Positions 53,863-62,934 of a stretch of DNA of 64,000 nucleotides are shown here, piece after piece; position 1 is the first letter of the stretch, and every line of letters starts with the position of its first letter. Source of the stretch: Neolewinella marina. Lineage in GTDB: Bacteria; Bacteroidota; Bacteroidia; Chitinophagales; Saprospiraceae. The notes under the pieces were generated by a model. That model had not been told where the DNA came from, made no database searches, and saw only the letters and a program-made list of their open reading frames with translations. The position numbers were made by a program, and so were the translations under genes. The stretch is from assembly GCF_002631205.1 (NCBI RefSeq), contig NZ_PDLO01000004.1, positions 402,341-466,340 of the forward strand, read 5' to 3'.

Positions 53863-54483
53863 CTACGGTTTTAGGTGGGGGCGGGCGTAGGCCTTGCGGA
53901 CGGGCTGCTCCACCCGGTAATAGGTATCGAGGCCGGCGACCGTCAGCGTCTGCAGGCTCGCGTGGTCCACGTGACCGGATTCCGCCACGGCGTGGTCCGG
54001 CACGATGATTTCCTGTACGCGGCCAACGATGAAGAGGGTTCCGTTGGCGCGGATTTGGTGCTCCTCCTCGAGGGTCAGCCCGATCTTGATTGCGCTCTCC
54101 TTTACGTAGGGGGCCCGGCATTGGTCGGTATACTCCGGCGTAAGTCCGGTAGCCGCGAACTCCGATTCCGTGATCGCATAGTTGGCGCTCGATTGGTGGG
54201 CCGGGTCAAGGATTTCCGGGTGCAGGGTATTCAGGGTGAACCAGCCGGTGGCCTTCAGGTGGTGGTAGCTGTGGCGGGGCACCGTGAGCGGGCGCAGGAT
54301 GAAGCCCAGCAACGGCGGACTGGCCCCCACGTGCACTACCGAACTGAAGACGGCCAGGTTCTCCGTACCCTTGTGCCCCCGGGTCCCCATCAGGTGCACT
54401 CCCCGCGGCCCGGGCAGGGTGTTCAGCAGGTCGCGGCGGTAGGCGGCGGGGCGGGCCATGATATCCTGGAGGGTTAGGAGCAT
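53863..54483 (-). CDS. Flavin reductase-like (FMN-binding split-barrel) protein
   Basis: 206 aa from the ATG ending at 54483. The split-barrel features are LPGPRGVHLMGTRGHKGTEN with the FMN-contact FSSVVHVGASPPLLGFIL, then TGWFTLNTLHPEI. The C-terminus contains IKIGLTLEEEHQIRANGTL and IVGRVQEIIVPDHAV. The family reduces or binds flavin; the partner is unknown. A run of GGTTGCTGG-type repeats lies immediately upstream, where a promoter would be expected. Confidence 0.82.
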   Translation of the reverse strand: MLLTLQDIMARPAAYRRDLLNTLPGPRGVHLMGTRGHKGTENLAVFSSVVHVGASPPLLGFILRPLTVPRHSYHHLKATGWFTLNTLHPEILDPAHQSSANYAITESEFAATGLTPEYTDQCRAPYVKESAIKIGLTLEEEHQIRANGTLFIVGRVQEIIVPDHAVAESGHVDHASLQTLTVAGLDTYYRVEQPVRKAYARPHLKP

Positions 54484-54489
54484 GTTGGA

Positions 54490-54788
54490 TTTCTGGTTGC
54501 TGGTTTTCTGGTTGCTGGTGAGCTGGTTGCTGCCCGGTGGGTGTTGGGGCCTCCTCACTGGCGGGGTGTTCGTTTGGTTGGCTGGTTGCTGGTTTGCCTA
54601 GTTGCTGGTTTTCTGGTTGCTGGGGAGCTGGTTGGTACCCGGTGGGCGTTGGGGCCTCCTCACTGGCGGGTGTTCGTTTGGTTGGCTGGTTGCTGGTGAG
54701 CTGGTTGCGGCCCGGTGGGCGATGGGGCCTCCCCACTGGCGGGGTGTTCGTTTTGTGGGCTGGTTGCTGGTTGAATGGTTGCTGGTTG
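54490..54788. repeat. Degenerate tandem repeats of GGTTGCTGG and CCCGGTGGGC units
   Basis: Three blocks of CCCGGTGGG plus GGGGCCTCCTCACTGGCGGG start near 54533, 54638 and 54711, separated by runs of GGTTGCTGG and TTTCTGGTTGC. The whole 308-bp gap between the flavin reductase and SDR genes is this material; no gene is seen in it. A short relative lies at 43238-43290. Confidence 0.8.
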
Positions 54789-54791
54789 GGA

Positions 54792-55628
54792 CTAGAACCT
54801 GCGGTTCGCGGCCAGCCGTTTGGTGAAGAATCTGTCCTGGAAGCGCTTGGGGGTGAGGCGGAGCAGTTTGGCGATCCACCTTTTACGCATGATGAGGACG
54901 CCGGGTTCGGGGGTTTTGTCGGTGAGGGCGCGGTAGATGGCCTCGGCGACCACTTCGGGTTCTACGCCGCCCGCTTCGGCGGCTTCGGTGTAGGGGCCGA
55001 GTTTGGGCAGGATGTGGCTGTAGCGGTTGTCTTCGAAGGCTTCGGTTTGCTCGCGCCCCTTGGACCAGATGGGGGTCTTGACCGGGCCGGGGGCTACGCT
55101 GATCACGTCGATGCCGGAGCCGAGGAGCTCGCGGCGGAGGCCGTCGGTGAGGGCTTCCACGGCGAACTTGGAGGCGGAGTAGAAGGTCATGAAGGGGGAG
55201 GTCAGGTAGCCGCTGACGCTGCTGATGTTGACGATGCGCGACTGGAAGCCGGCCTCCCGGGCGGCGTGGAGCAGGGGCAGGGTTTCCTGGATGACGGCTA
55301 CCAGTCCGAAGACGTTCACCTCGAACTGCCGGCGGTACTCGGCCTCGCTGACGGTCTCCACGGGGCCGGAGATGGCCACCCCGGCGTTGTTCACCACCCC
55401 CACCAGCCGGTGACCGTCGTCGAGGATGCGCTGCACCCCGGCGCGGATGGCAGGGCGGTCGGTAACGTCGAAATTCAGGGCCGTGAAGCCCGGCATCTGG
55501 GTGAGTTCCCCGGGACCCGCGCCCCGCCGCACGGAACCGTAAACGTGAAAGCCGCGCTCCAGCAGGTAGCGGGCGGTGGTGAGGCCGATGCCGGAGGAAA
55601 CGCCGGTGACGAGAATGCTGTCTTTCAT
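54792..55628 (-). CDS. Short-chain dehydrogenase/reductase
   Basis: 278 aa from the ATG ending at 55628 (MKDSILVTGVSSGIG). It has the Gly motif TGVSSGIG (8-15), NNAGVAISG, the catalytic Ser in NISSVSG and YSASKFAVEAL as the Tyr-Lys motif. The C-terminal 40 residues are basic and carry KRWIAKLLRLTPKRFQDRFF, which may bind membranes or a partner. RRG in HVYGSVRRGAG suggests NADP. Substrate unknown. Confidence 0.93.
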   Translation of the reverse strand: MKDSILVTGVSSGIGLTTARYLLERGFHVYGSVRRGAGPGELTQMPGFTALNFDVTDRPAIRAGVQRILDDGHRLVGVVNNAGVAISGPVETVSEAEYRRQFEVNVFGLVAVIQETLPLLHAAREAGFQSRIVNISSVSGYLTSPFMTFYSASKFAVEALTDGLRRELLGSGIDVISVAPGPVKTPIWSKGREQTEAFEDNRYSHILPKLGPYTEAAEAGGVEPEVVAEAIYRALTDKTPEPGVLIMRKRWIAKLLRLTPKRFQDRFFTKRLAANRRF

Positions 55629-55722
55629 AGATGTGGTTGGCCGCCCGACCGTCGGGGGGAGGTACACCGTCCAACGGGATTGGGGCCGACTAGTTAACGG
55701 GAAGGGCCAAAAATAGCGGTAC

Positions 55723-55742
55723 GGGCGCGACCCGCGGGTGCC
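55723..55742 (-). repeat. Dispersed motif copy 11 (variant, intergenic)
   Basis: The minus strand reads GGCACCCGCGGGTCGCGCCC, keeping the first ten bases and the GCGCCC end. It lies 59 bp before the sulfatase ATG. Confidence 0.6.
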
Positions 55743-55800
55743 GGGCTGCAACCGATGGCCAATACGCGGACAATTCGACCCGCACGTGTACCTTAAGGCT

Positions 55801-57339
55801 ATGATACGGACCTATCTCCTGAAAGCGGGTTTGCCGCTGGCCTGCGCCATCCTGCTGTTGCTGGCCTTCGGTGGGGCGGACAGCCCTCCCCCACCCCCCA
55901 ACATCGTCATCATCTACGCCGACGATATGGGCTATGGCGACCTGGGCTGCCAGAACTCCGACTCCAAAATTCCCACCCCCTACCTCGACCAGCTGGCCGC
56001 GGAAGGCATGCGCTTCACGGACGCCCACAGCTCCTCGGGCATCTGCTCGCCGAGCCGCTTCGCCCTCCTGACCGGCACCTACCACTGGCGGCGGCAGCAC
56101 GATATCGTCAACTCCTTCGGGCCGCCCTTCTTCCGGGAAGGCGACGTCACCCTGCCCCAGCTGCTGAACGAAGGGGGCTACACCACCGCCTGCATCGGCA
56201 AGTGGCACCTGGGCTGGGACTGGAACTTCACCCAGCCGCCCTCCGGGGAGGCCATGCAGTGGGGCAAGCTGCGGGAGGTGTACCGCCCCGAAGACATCGA
56301 TTGGGAACGGCCCGTTGGTGGCGGACCGCTGGCCCGGGGCTTCGACTACTACTTCGGCGACGGGACCATCAACTTCCCCCCCTACACCTGGATCGAGAAC
56401 GACCGGGTACTGGAAACGCCCACCGCCATGATGGACCCCGACTCCGTGGGCTACGACACCAAGGAGGGCCGCTGGGAATTCCGGCCGGGCCCGAAGCTGG
56501 AGGACTGGAACCCCTACACGGTGCTGCCCACCCTGACCGAAAAGGCGGTGGACTGGATCGCCTCCCGCGACGAAAATGAACCGTTCTTTCTCTACTTCGC
56601 CCTGCCCTCCCCCCACGCGCCCATAATCCCCAACGATGCCTTCGACGGCAGCTCGGAAGCCGGGGCCTACGGCGACTTCGTGGTGCAGACCGACTGGGTA
56701 GCCGGGCAGCTCATCGACGCCCTGGCCGAGCGCGGACTGGACGAGAACACCATCGTGGTCTTCAGCTCGGACAATGGCCCCGAAGCCTACGCCTGGGAGC
56801 GGGCCAGGACCTACGGCCACTACAGCATGGGGGAATTCCGCGGACTGAAACGCGACGTATGGGAAGGCGGCCACCACGTGCCCATGATCGTGAAGTGGCC
56901 GGGGCGGGTAGCGCCGGGCACGGTATCGGACGCCCTGATCTCCCAGATCGACCTGATGGCTACCCTGACCGCCGCCGCCGGGGTGCCGCTGCCATCGGGG
57001 GCCGGCCCGGACAGCCGGGACTTCACGCCGGTACTGGCCGGACAATCGCCCGCAGCGCCCATCCGGGAGGTGCTCGTGCACAATACCTACGCCTCCAAAT
57101 GGGGCATCCGGAAGGGCGACTGGCTCTACATCGACGACGCGAGCGGGGGCCACCGGAATCCGCCGGACTTCTTCAGCACCCTGACCGGGCACGAGGAATT
57201 CGACACCCCCGGCATCCTCTTCAACATGCGGCAGGATCCGGCCCAACGGGTGAATCACTACGCCCGGCACCCGGAAATGGTGGCGGAACTGGAGGACTTG
57301 CTCGCGAAGGAAAAGCAGCCCCCCGGCGCCAATCGCTAG
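55801..57339 (+). CDS. Type I sulfatase (secreted)
   Basis: 512 aa from ATG 55801; the frame extends upstream through a motif copy but the signal helix [15 protein letters not shown] marks this start. The active-site box is C82-S-P-S-R86, the cysteine type that is matured to formylglycine. The metal residues Asp41-Asp42 lie in [12 protein letters not shown], with further ligands in SSDNGPEAY. It removes sulfate esters, most likely from a sulfated glycan, in the periplasm. No maturase gene is in the window. Its TAG shares the palindrome CTAG with the TAG of the opposing DUF819 gene. Confidence 0.94.
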   Translation: MIRTYLLKAGLPLACAILLLLAFGGADSPPPPPNIVIIYADDMGYGDLGCQNSDSKIPTPYLDQLAAEGMRFTDAHSSSGICSPSRFALLTGTYHWRRQHDIVNSFGPPFFREGDVTLPQLLNEGGYTTACIGKWHLGWDWNFTQPPSGEAMQWGKLREVYRPEDIDWERPVGGGPLARGFDYYFGDGTINFPPYTWIENDRVLETPTAMMDPDSVGYDTKEGRWEFRPGPKLEDWNPYTVLPTLTEKAVDWIASRDENEPFFLYFALPSPHAPIIPNDAFDGSSEAGAYGDFVVQTDWVAGQLIDALAERGLDENTIVVFSSDNGPEAYAWERARTYGHYSMGEFRGLKRDVWEGGHHVPMIVKWPGRVAPGTVSDALISQIDLMATLTAAAGVPLPSGAGPDSRDFTPVLAGQSPAAPIREVLVHNTYASKWGIRKGDWLYIDDASGGHRNPPDFFSTLTGHEEFDTPGILFNMRQDPAQRVNHYARHPEMVAELEDLLAKEKQPPGANR

Positions 57340-58721
57340 CTCACCGAAAGCTCCATCAGGTAGGAGCAGAGCAGGGCGCCGTAGGTGCCCAGGGCGTAGC
57401 CGATGACCGCCATGATGGCCCCCACCGGTGCCAGTACGGGGTTGAAGGCGCTGGCCACCACGGGTGCGCTGGCGGCTCCGCCCACGTTGGCCTGGCTGCC
57501 TACGGCTACGAAGAAGAAGGGCGCCTTGATGAGGTAGGCCGTGACGAGCAGTACGGTGATGTGCACCAGCATCCAGATGAGGCCGATGGCGAAGAGGCCG
57601 AGGTTGTCGAGCACGTCGCCGATGTTCATCTGCATGCCGATGGTGGCCACCAGGATGTAGATGAAGATGCCGCCCCACTTGCTGGCCCCTACCCCCTCGA
57701 GCCGCCTGGCCCGGGTGAAGCTGAACAGGAAGCCGAAGGTGGTGGCCAGCACTACCATCCAGAAGAATCCGCTGGTGAGGGTATTCAGCCGCAGGGCTTC
57801 CAGGGTGGCTTCGAAGCGACCGAAGAAGGGCGCCAGCAGGTCGGCCCCGAAGTGGGCCAGGGCTACCCCGCCGAAGGCCACGCCGAGCAGTTTGTAGAGG
57901 TCCACGCTGGTGGGGATGCGCCGCACCTGGTCGGCGTAGTCTTCCATCTTGCGCACCAGCTCGTCGATGGCGCTGTTGTCGGCCCCGATGAAGCGGTCGA
58001 TGCGTTTGGCCCGCCCGGCCCCGAAGAGGAGGAAGGCCAGCCAGATGTTGGCCACGAGCACGTCGACCACGATCATCTGTCCGAAGATGCCCGGCGGCAC
58101 CTCGTTGATGATCTGCATGGCCGCCTGGTTGGCCCCGCCGCCGATCCAGGAACCGGCGATGGTGCTCAGTCCCCGCCAGAGCAGGTCGGGATCCAGGTTG
58201 ATCAGCCCCGGAAAGAAATAGGTAACGATGAGCAGCGCCGCCGGCCCGCCCAGCACGATGCCCACGGTAGCCGCCAGGAACATGACGATGGCCCGGTACC
58301 CCAGGTTGATGATGCCGGGAATATCGATGTTGAGGCAGAGCAGGATGAGGCTCGCCGGCAGCAGGTAGCGGCTCGCCATGAAGTACAGCTGGCTGTGGCC
58401 GGTGTAGGCGCTGAAGTCAGCCGGATCCAGTCCCTGCGCCTCAATGTAGCGGTTGATCTCCCCGAACGACAGCCCGTTGGGCAGCGTCACTCCCCGTTGG
58501 GCCAGCGCGTCGATCACCCCGTATTCGTACCAGTCGTAGGCGATGATGCCCAGCGGCCAGTTCAGCAAGGCCGGCAGGAAGTAGCACAGCAGCAGCGCCG
58601 GCACGTAGGTATAGAAGGTCTTCCAGAAAGGCCGCTCACTGTTGGCCGTGGTGAAGACCAGCGCGAGGATGACGAGGAGGATGCCGAAGACTACTGCGTC
58701 GTTGGTGATTAGGGGTTCCAA
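57336..58721 (-). CDS. DUF819 family membrane protein
   Basis: 461 aa from a TTG start ([19 protein letters not shown]). About 11 membrane helices; family features are [19 protein letters not shown] and [20 protein letters not shown], where Gly/Ser/Asn-rich repeats suggest an inverted-repeat transporter fold. Substrates of DUF819 proteins are not established. A cytoplasmic helical insert lies at about 240-285. The gene overlaps the 3' end of the convergent sulfatase gene by 4 bp. Purine-rich and CTTCGCTCGGG-type repeats begin just upstream. Confidence 0.9.
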   Translation of the reverse strand: MEPLITNDAVVFGILLVILALVFTTANSERPFWKTFYTYVPALLLCYFLPALLNWPLGIIAYDWYEYGVIDALAQRGVTLPNGLSFGEINRYIEAQGLDPADFSAYTGHSQLYFMASRYLLPASLILLCLNIDIPGIINLGYRAIVMFLAATVGIVLGGPAALLIVTYFFPGLINLDPDLLWRGLSTIAGSWIGGGANQAAMQIINEVPPGIFGQMIVVDVLVANIWLAFLLFGAGRAKRIDRFIGADNSAIDELVRKMEDYADQVRRIPTSVDLYKLLGVAFGGVALAHFGADLLAPFFGRFEATLEALRLNTLTSGFFWMVVLATTFGFLFSFTRARRLEGVGASKWGGIFIYILVATIGMQMNIGDVLDNLGLFAIGLIWMLVHITVLLVTAYLIKAPFFFVAVGSQANVGGAASAPVVASAFNPVLAPVGAIMAVIGYALGTYGALLCSYLMELSVS

Positions 58722-58726
58722 TTAGT

Positions 58727-59266
58727 AAGGTAGATAGAGGAGTTAGAGAGGGGTTAGAGGGTGCCATTTTCCCCTCGCTTCGCTCGGGTCGGGTTCACAA
58801 GGGATTAAGGGGCCAGGGGGCTAAGGGGTCAATTGCGGTTCAATTATCCCTCGCTTCGCTCGGGCAGGTACGTTTCAATCACCCCTCGCTTCGCTCGGGT
58901 CGGGACTACTCCACCAAGCATCGCAAAGCTCGTGCGGTACCTTGACCAATGCCGGAAGCTACGCAAAAGGTGAGCAGATCGCCAGGGCTAAAGATATCGC
59001 AGAAGGAGAGATCGCAAAATTCACACAGGATTTGTGCCACAGCCAACAGGATTTCAGCAATGAACCGTATTGCCCTTCCAGAAAGGAACATCTACACACC
59101 AACCAAACCGAGGCGTATACGTGTCGCACCTGCCCGAGCGAAGCGAGGGACACATGTCTCACTATTGACCCATTAACTCCTTGACCCATTGACCAATCGC
59201 CCCCGGCCCGAGCAAAGCGAGGGACAAATGCGATCCCCTCTAACCCCTCTAACCCCTCTACCTCCT
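58727..59266. repeat. Gene-free element with inverted purine-rich ends and CCCTCGCTTCGCTCGGG repeats
   Basis: GAGGAGTTAGAGAGGGGTTAG at the left end is inverted relative to CCCTCTAACCCCTCTACC at the right end, which runs up to the nadE stop. Inside are three forward copies (about 58770, 58850, 58880) and two reverse copies (about 59130, 59207) of CCCTCGCTTCGCTCGGG. The central 200 bp are less GC-rich. A short open frame there (about 58942-59184) resembles no known protein. The whole could be a non-autonomous element. Confidence 0.7.
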
Positions 59267-60907
59267 CTAACTGAGGTACTTCGCCACAATAGGAAACCGG
59301 CGCCCCATCCCAAAGGCCTTCTTGCTCACCCGCAGCACCGGGGCCGTCTGGTGGCGTTTGAATTCGTTGATGTTGACCAGGCGGAGGGCTTTCTGCACCA
59401 GCAGCGGGTCGGCGCCCTGTTCGATGATGTCCTGGGGGCTTTTGTGGAGCTCGATGTACTGGTAGAGTATGGCGTCGAGTTCCGGGTAGGGGGGCAGGCT
59501 GTCGCTGTCGAGCTGGTCGGGGCGGAGTTCGGCGCTCGGGGGTTTGGTGATGATGTTGTCGGGGATCACCTCACCGTCCTTGTTGATGAAGCGCGCCAGT
59601 TCGAAGCATTCGGTCTTGTAGACGTCGCCGATTACGCTCAGTCCGCCGGCCATATCGCCGTAGAGGGTGCCGTAGCCCACGGCCATCTCGCTCTTGTTGC
59701 TGGTGTTGAGGAGGATGTTGCCGAACTTGTTGCTGAAGGCCATCAGGATCATGCCGCGGATGCGGGCCTGTAGGTTTTCTTCGGCGAGTCCCGACTGGTA
59801 CCCGAGGAAGTGGGGCCCCAGCAGGTCCATATACTTGTGGTAGACGCTCTCGATGGGCACGATATCGTACTGGCACCCCAGGTTCTGGGCCAGCTGGCGG
59901 GCGTCGTTTACGCTGTGGTCGCTGCTGTGCTGACTGGGCATGAGTACGCAGCGGACGTTCTCCGGGCCGAGGGCGCGGGCGGCCAGCACGGCTACCAGGG
60001 CCGAGTCGATGCCGCCGCTCAGGCCCAGCAGGGCGCGCTTGAAGCCCAGTTTCTGGAAGTACTGCCGGATGCCCATCACCAGGGCGTCGTGGATCAGTGT
60101 CATCTTGTCGCGGGGGCGTTCGCCCGACATCTCCTGTCCGTCCTCCACCTCGTCGGTGTTGTATACCCGCAGGCATTCCTCGAAGTAGGGCATCTCGTCC
60201 ACTACCTCGCCGTGCTGGTTGATGACCAGCGAGCCGCCGTCGAAGATCAGTTCGGTTTGGGCGCCGACGTGGTTCACGTAGTACATCGGCATATTGTACA
60301 GGTCCACGTTGGCCTGCAGCACCATCACCCGTTCGGGGGCGTGGTCGTAGGAGAAGGGGGAGGCCGAGATGTTGATGATGAAGTCCGGCTGGTGCTCCAT
60401 GAGCAGGTCCATCGGATTGATCTTGTACAGGGGGTTCTCGTTGCCTACGTTCCAGCTGTCCTCACAGACGATCATGGCGAAGGTCTTGTCCTGGTAGCGC
60501 ACCACGTTCCACTCCGCGGCGGGCTCGAAGTAGCGGTACTCGTCGAAGATGTCGTAGGTGGGCAGCAGCGTCTTGTGCTGCACCTGCTGGATGCGGCCGT
60601 TCGCCAGGAAGTAGGCGCTGTTGTAGAGGTCCTTGCCCTCCACTACGGGGTTCCGGGTGGGCGACCCCACGATGATGGCGATGCCGTCGGCGGCCTTGGC
60701 TAACTGCTCGACCACGAGGTGGGCCTGGTCGATGAAGTCGTCGAACTCCAGGAAGTCGCGCGGCGGGTAGCCTACCGTGGCCAGTTCCGGGAACACCACG
60801 ATGTCCGCTCCCTGCTTTTTGGCGCGCTCGGTGTAGTCGAGCATCTTTTTCAGGTTGGCATCGAAGTTTCCTACGTGTACGTTGATCTGGGCCAGGGCGA
60901 TATTCAT
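59267..60907 (-). CDS. nadE: Glutamine-dependent NAD+ synthetase
   Basis: 546 aa with two domains. The N-terminal nitrilase-type amidase has Glu41 (FPELATVGYPPRD), Lys112 (HKTLLPTYDIFDEYRYF) and Cys148 (CEDSWN). The C-terminal synthetase has the PP-loop LSGGIDSALVAVL and NTSNKSEMAVGYGTLYGDMA. It makes NAD+ from deamido-NAD+ using ammonia from glutamine. At 546 aa it is the shorter bacterial form. Both flanks carry repeats: its stop codon is inside the purine-rich repeat end, and motif copy 12 lies 50 bp before its start. Confidence 0.96.
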   Translation of the reverse strand: MNIALAQINVHVGNFDANLKKMLDYTERAKKQGADIVVFPELATVGYPPRDFLEFDDFIDQAHLVVEQLAKAADGIAIIVGSPTRNPVVEGKDLYNSAYFLANGRIQQVQHKTLLPTYDIFDEYRYFEPAAEWNVVRYQDKTFAMIVCEDSWNVGNENPLYKINPMDLLMEHQPDFIINISASPFSYDHAPERVMVLQANVDLYNMPMYYVNHVGAQTELIFDGGSLVINQHGEVVDEMPYFEECLRVYNTDEVEDGQEMSGERPRDKMTLIHDALVMGIRQYFQKLGFKRALLGLSGGIDSALVAVLAARALGPENVRCVLMPSQHSSDHSVNDARQLAQNLGCQYDIVPIESVYHKYMDLLGPHFLGYQSGLAEENLQARIRGMILMAFSNKFGNILLNTSNKSEMAVGYGTLYGDMAGGLSVIGDVYKTECFELARFINKDGEVIPDNIITKPPSAELRPDQLDSDSLPPYPELDAILYQYIELHKSPQDIIEQGADPLLVQKALRLVNINEFKRHQTAPVLRVSKKAFGMGRRFPIVAKYLS

Positions 60908-60956
60908 GGGGCGGAAGTTAGTGTATTGGTAAATACCTGCACTTCCGGCCTTGTTC

Positions 60957-60976
60957 GGCGGCGGCGCGCGGGTGCC
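60957..60976 (-). repeat. Dispersed motif copy 12 (variant, intergenic)
   Basis: The minus strand reads GGCACCCGCGCGCCGCCGCC, upstream of nadE and near the 3' end of the DUF58 gene. Confidence 0.6.
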
Positions 60977-61045
60977 GGTTTCACGCAGAATGCCTCATCC
61001 ATCCCCGCCCGCCCCGCGAGCGAGGCAAGCGGTAAATCATAAATC

Positions 61046-61912
61046 TCAACCGCGCCGCCGAAAGAACCGCAGCAGTTCCTTCACGTAATCCTCGGTGGTT
61101 TCCACGCTGAGGGTATCGGCGCCGCTTTGCTGGAAGGCGGTTTTGAAGTAGTCCATATTCTCGTGGTACCAGCCGGCGTAGCGGTCGCGGATGCGCTTGC
61201 TGTCGGTGTCGATCCAGTGGGTTTCCCCGCTTTCGGCGTCCTGGGCGCGCAGCAGTCCCACGGGGGGCAGCTCCCGTTCGCGGGGGTCGAAGAGGTGGAG
61301 GCCCACCAGGTCGTGACGGCGGGCGGCCAGCCGCAGCGAGCGTTCGTAGCCGGTGGCCAGGTAGTCGGACACGAGGAAGCAGATGCTGCGCTTCTTGACC
61401 ATATTGGTGAAGAAGTCGAGGGCCATGCCGATGTCGGTGCCGCTGCCCTCGGGACGGGTGTCGATGAGTTCGCGGATGATGCGCAGGATGTGTCCCCTAC
61501 CCTTCTTGGGGGGCAGGAACTTCTCCACCCGGTCGCTGAAGAGCAGCAGCCCCACCTTGTCGTTGTTGTTGACGGCCGAGAAGGCCAGCACCGCGCAGAT
61601 CTCGGTGATGAGCTCATTTTTGGGCTGCTTTACGGTGCCGAAGAAACTCGACTTCGAGATGTCGACCAGCAGCATCACCGTCAGCTCCCGCTCCTCCTCG
61701 AACACCTTCACGTAGGGCTCCCCGGAGCGGGCCGTCACGTTCCAGTCGATGTTGCGCACGTCGTCGCCATACTGGTAGTTGCGCACCTCCGAGAACGACA
61801 TGCCCCTGCCCTTGAAGGCTGAGTGGTATTCGCCGGAAAAGATCTGGCTGCTCAGTCCCTTCGTCTTGATCTCGATGCGGCGTACGCGCTTTAGGAGTTC
61901 TGTGGTTTCCAA
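61046..61912 (-). CDS. DUF58 domain protein (VWA-like)
   Basis: 288 aa from a TTG start (METTELLKRVRRIEIKTKG). The family run is SAFKGRGMSFSEVRNYQYGD, then the key DUF58 motif RNIDWNVTARSGEPYVKVFE and the metal-site-like LLVDISKSSFFG of the VWA-type domain. In Bacteroidota these proteins usually pair with a MoxR ATPase in a membrane-associated chaperone-like unit; no MoxR gene is adjacent here, as the next upstream sequence is repeats. Function unknown. The SpoIIM-like protein at 4663 is another family often found in MoxR clusters, but it is far away. Confidence 0.9.
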   Translation of the reverse strand: METTELLKRVRRIEIKTKGLSSQIFSGEYHSAFKGRGMSFSEVRNYQYGDDVRNIDWNVTARSGEPYVKVFEEERELTVMLLVDISKSSFFGTVKQPKNELITEICAVLAFSAVNNNDKVGLLLFSDRVEKFLPPKKGRGHILRIIRELIDTRPEGSGTDIGMALDFFTNMVKKRSICFLVSDYLATGYERSLRLAARRHDLVGLHLFDPRERELPPVGLLRAQDAESGETHWIDTDSKRIRDRYAGWYHENMDYFKTAFQQSGADTLSVETTEDYVKELLRFFRRRG

Positions 61913-62135
61913 GTTAGAGGAGGTAGGGGGGTTAGAGGAGGTAGAGGGGTTAGAGAGGAGGTAGAGTAGTTAGAGGGGCTGGCATTTGTTCCTTGCTTCG
62001 CTGGGGCAAGGGGTCAAGGGTACAAGGGGTCAAGGGGTCAATCGTCTGACATTTATCCCTTGCTTCGCTCGGGCCGGTTCAAGGGTTTAGCATTTGTTCC
62101 TTGCTTTGCTCGGGCGGGGGCAATTTACGGCTCAA
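61911..62135. repeat. Purine-rich and CTTGCTTCGCTCGGG repeats upstream of the DUF58 gene
   Basis: GTTAGAGGAGGTAGAGG units repeat from the DUF58 start codon to about 61975. Three copies of a CCTTGCTTCGCTCGGG-type unit follow near 61993, 62056 and 62098, with (A)AGGGGTCAAGGGG strings between. It is the same family as at 58727-59266. No gene is seen between 61913 and the phosphatase start at 62303. Confidence 0.7.
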
Positions 62136-62142
62136 TTTCGAC

Positions 62143-62159
62143 GGCGGCGCGCGGGTGCC
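62143..62159 (-). repeat. Dispersed motif copy 13 (variant, intergenic)
   Basis: The minus strand reads GGCACCCGCGCGCCGCC. With copy 14 in opposite orientation 120 bp away, it brackets the promoter region of the phosphatase gene. Confidence 0.6.
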
Positions 62160-62222
62160 GTGGCGGTCGGAAATCCCGGCGCAACCGATCGGGGCAGTGG
62201 CCTCCTTTCATAGCAATAAAGC

Positions 62223-62230
62223 TATATTTG
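62223..62230 (+). promoter_or_regulatory. Putative -7 promoter element of the phosphatase gene
   Basis: TATATTTG fits TAnnTTTG in an AT-rich stretch 72 bp before the ATG. No -33 TTG stands at the usual spacing. Motif copy 14 lies in the expected 5' leader. Confidence 0.5.
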
Positions 62231-62279
62231 TATAAATCCACCGGGTACAGGAATCGGAGTTGGCACTTGCCTATTTTCC

Positions 62280-62296
62280 GGCACCCGCGTCCGCGC
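62280..62296 (+). repeat. Dispersed motif copy 14 (exact consensus, 5' leader)
   Basis: GGCACCCGCGTCCGCGC followed by a run of seven A and the ATG of the phosphatase gene 6 bp later, so it covers the region where a ribosome binding site would be. Confidence 0.75.
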
Positions 62297-62302
62297 AAAA
62301 AA

Positions 62303-62929
62303 ATGGCAATGATGTACCCGAAACTGGCGGCCTCAATCCAGGCGATGCTCACGGAAACCGACCGGATCGACGCTGAACGCCGGGCGCGGCTGTCCCGACT
62401 GGCCGATTACGTAAGGGACCGCCGGGGGGAGGGCACCGTGCGGCTGAACTTCATCTGTACCCACAACTCCCGCCGCAGCCACCTGGCCATGGTGTGGGCG
62501 GCGGTGGCGGCCGAGTGGTTCGGGATCTCCGGGGTGGAGACCTACTCCGGCGGCACGGAGGCCACGGCCTTCAATCCCCGCGCCGTGGCCGCCCTGGAAA
62601 GGATCGGCTTCCGGGTGGATGACCCTGGCGGGGACAACCCCCATTACGGGGTGCACTACGCGGAGGACCGCCCCGCCCTGCTGTGCTACTCGAAGACCTA
62701 CGATGACCCGGCGAATCCGACCGGCGACTTCGCCGCCGTGATGACCTGCTCGGAGGCCGACGCGAACTGTCCCTTTATCCCCGGCGCCTCCCTGCGGCTG
62801 CCCCTCACCTACGAAGACCCCAAGGCGGCCGACGGAAGCCCCGCCGAAGCCGAGACCTACGACGCCCGCACCCGGCAGATCGGCCGGGAGATATTGTATG
62901 CCTTTTCCTTGCTGGGGGAAGAGGGGTAG
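62303..62929 (+). CDS. ArsC-like low-molecular-weight protein tyrosine phosphatase
   Basis: 208 aa from ATG 62303 (MAMMYPKLAASIQAM). A helical N-terminal part of about 45 residues precedes the P-loop C52-THNSR-R58 (FICTHNSRRSHLAMVW), and the acid Asp region may be in SEADANCPFIPGA. This group in Bacteroidota is annotated as protein-tyrosine-phosphatase or arsenate reductase, and the two cannot be told apart here. No ars gene is nearby. Composite repeat array 2 begins just downstream. Confidence 0.85.
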   Translation: MAMMYPKLAASIQAMLTETDRIDAERRARLSRLADYVRDRRGEGTVRLNFICTHNSRRSHLAMVWAAVAAEWFGISGVETYSGGTEATAFNPRAVAALERIGFRVDDPGGDNPHYGVHYAEDRPALLCYSKTYDDPANPTGDFAAVMTCSEADANCPFIPGASLRLPLTYEDPKAADGSPAEAETYDARTRQIGREILYAFSLLGEEG

Positions 62930-62934
62930 GGAGA

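Noticed and set aside
55511..55531. Additional motif copy GGGACCCGCGCCCCGCCGC in the SDR gene
   Set aside because: It differs in the first six bases and is within what GC-rich coding sequence could give by chance.
58942..59184. An 80-codon protein gene inside the repeat-bounded element
   Set aside because: Its end is made of CGAGCGAAGCGAGG repeats, codon use differs from neighbours, and no family resemblance was seen; it might be a remnant.
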